A program made the position numbers and the translations under genes. Shown here in pieces: positions 5,788 through 6,616 of a stretch of DNA of 6,616 bases. Source of the stretch: Clostridiales bacterium (GTDB lineage: Bacteria; Bacillota; Clostridia; Christensenellales; Aristaeellaceae). Numbering within the stretch: position 1 is the stretch's first letter; each line of letters opens with the position of its first letter. The notes under the pieces were generated by a model, which was given only the letters and a program-made list of their open reading frames with translations, had not been told where the DNA came from and ran no database searches. The stretch lies in NCBI GenBank assembly GCA_012512355.1, contig JAAZEI010000152.1, positions 1-6,616 on the forward strand. Reading direction: 5' to 3'.

Positions 5788-6616
5788 TTGGCATTTTATA
5801 AAAAATTCACACCTAAAAAAAACCCTAAAATAAGCTATGGTCAGGAAGGCGGAAGAAAATTCGGCAAATATCGTCAAGACAACACAAAAGGCGATTCCAG
5901 TGAAGCACCTCGCGATAATTACCGTTCTAATCAAACACGTTCAAGCGGCTACAATCAATCGGGAGCTTATAACAAACCTGGCAATCAAAATGACCGCGGA
6001 TACGAGAGAAATAGTCAGAGGCCAGGGGAAATGTCCTCTTTTTCAAGCTCATCACAACCTCGAAAATTCCGGGGTTACAAGGATAATGCATCATATTCTG
6101 GTGATAAACGATACGATGATAACAGGAGTTTTTCGTCACCCGAAAACAGAGGCACTTCCGGCCGTCCTATTCAGAACAAGAGCTTTACACAGGGACAAAA
6201 CAGGGGTCCCTATGGAAAACCTGCAGACAATAGGGGTGGTTCATCAGGTGAATATCGCAGCTCATACGGCAAACCGCCTGTTGACAGGCGTTCTACACCC
6301 ACCCAAAACAGAGGTCCATATGGAAAGCCCGCAGGCAATAGGGGCGGTTCATCTGATGAATATCGCGGTTCATACGGCAAACCGGCTGTTGACAGACGTT
6401 TCACATCCACCCAAAGCAGAGGTCCGTATGGAAGACCCGCAGACAATAGGAGCAGCTCCTCTGGCGAATACCGCGGAAAATATGGGAAACCGACTGATGA
6501 CAGACGAACATTTCCTAATCAAAACAGAGGTCCGTATGGAAAACCGGCGGAAAAAAGAAACGATTTTCACATGCAGAGTACAGATGCGCAGCCCTACCCA
6601 ATAGATCAGAATGATC
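5788..6616 (+). CDS. Arg/Gly/Tyr-rich repeat protein, 5' part; possibly RlmB N-terminal extension
   Basis: A frame open from TTG at 5788 to the window edge: 276 complete codons with no stop. It begins MAFYKKFTPKKNPKISYGQE and is hydrophilic throughout, rich in Arg, Gly, Tyr, Asn, Ser, Gln and Pro, with no Leu, Cys or Trp and only two Val and three Ile, so it should be disordered and basic. From residue 137 there are three complete 36-residue tandem repeats and part of a fourth, with landmarks NRGPYGKPADNR, EYRGSYGKP and VDRR. I see no signal peptide, membrane segment or catalytic domain in the part available. mrnC is usually followed by rlmB, so the most likely reading is a low-complexity RNA-binding extension of a SpoU/TrmH-type 23S rRNA 2'-O-methyltransferase (RlmB makes Gm2251 in E. 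coli). This is inference from context. Alternatives are a free-standing RNA chaperone-like protein or another RNA enzyme. Codon periodicity, start signal and protein-level repeats favour this frame over the overlapping one. Confidence 0.82.
   Translation, partial: MAFYKKFTPKKNPKISYGQEGGRKFGKYRQDNTKGDSSEAPRDNYRSNQTRSSGYNQSGAYNKPGNQNDRGYERNSQRPGEMSSFSSSSQPRKFRGYKDNASYSGDKRYDDNRSFSSPENRGTSGRPIQNKSFTQGQNRGPYGKPADNRGGSSGEYRSSYGKPPVDRRSTPTQNRGPYGKPAGNRGGSSDEYRGSYGKPAVDRRFTSTQSRGPYGRPADNRSSSSGEYRGKYGKPTDDRRTFPNQNRGPYGKPAEKRNDFHMQSTDAQPYPIDQND
6196..6554 (+). repeat. 108-base coding tandem repeat, three full copies plus a partial
   Basis: Copies begin at 6196, 6304, 6412 and 6520, exactly 108 bases apart, so the reading frame is kept. 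Each full copy encodes 36 residues and opens with Q-N/S-R-G-P-Y-G-K/R-P-A. Within each copy the Tyr-Gly-Lys/Arg-Pro motif occurs twice, 18 residues apart, so the base unit is 54 bases, later doubled. Copies differ by scattered substitutions and there are no indels. The fourth copy diverges after about 11 residues (YGKPAEKRNDF). Unlike CRISPR repeats there are no unique spacers. Confidence 0.92.

Noticed and set aside
6196..6554. Direct repeats as a CRISPR array
   Set aside because: The 108-base repeats are contiguous with no unique spacers, diverge by scattered substitutions and keep a reading frame, so they are coding tandem repeats.
5837..6604. 255-codon ATG-initiated open frame overlapping the repeat-rich gene
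   Set aside because: It has no good Shine-Dalgarno or recognisable domain, while the frame from 5788 has a ribosome site, is open across the whole region and gives regular protein repeats.

Overview
The window looks like a chromosomal segment of a low-to-moderate GC Bacillota, probably a clostridial lineage. This rests on the minus-strand gene order zapA, long U32 protein, mutS2; on the mrnC gene; on AGGAGG-type ribosome binding sites and consensus TTGACA/TATAAT promoters with 17-base spacing; and on a tRNA gene with an encoded CCA. A Peptococcaceae/Desulfitobacterium-like host would fit, but I cannot confirm the genus.

Layout. Positions 1-3999 hold a leftward operon. A near-perfect sigma-A promoter (3971-3999) drives a cyclophilin-type peptidyl-prolyl isomerase, zapA, a 788-residue RlhA-like U32 protein and the N-terminal third of mutS2, which runs off the left edge. 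The genes are separated by 8 or fewer bases, or overlap. Between 3937 and 4421 lies a regulatory hub: the leftward promoter, a rightward promoter for tRNA-Ser(GGA), the tRNA itself, a strong rho-independent terminator, and a third consensus promoter for the rightward operon. That operon holds an AraC-family regulator (TTG start), mini-ribonuclease III (mrnC, joined by a one-base TAATG overlap) and, after 98 bases, an open frame that leaves the right edge.

The last gene is easily missed. Its only plausible start is a TTG at 5788 with an AGAGGA site in front, and it stays open to the end of the window. An overlapping ATG-initiated open frame at 5837-6604 and antisense open frames are shadows of it. 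It encodes at least 276 residues of Arg/Gly/Tyr/Asn/Ser-rich low-complexity protein with no Leu, Cys or Trp. Three full 36-residue tandem repeats are built from an 18-residue half-repeat. Because mrnC is normally followed by rlmB in Bacillota, I infer that this may be a disordered N-terminal extension of a 23S rRNA 2'-O-methyltransferase whose catalytic domain lies beyond the window.

Functionally, both operons lean toward the ribosome: a possible 23S rRNA hydroxylation protein (U32/RlhA-like), MutS2/RqcU (collided ribosomes), MrnC (23S rRNA end maturation) and the presumed RlmB, along with a tRNA gene. The unusual parts are the repeat-rich extension and the AraC-type regulator coupled to mrnC. 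I see no mobile element, CRISPR array or defence system.
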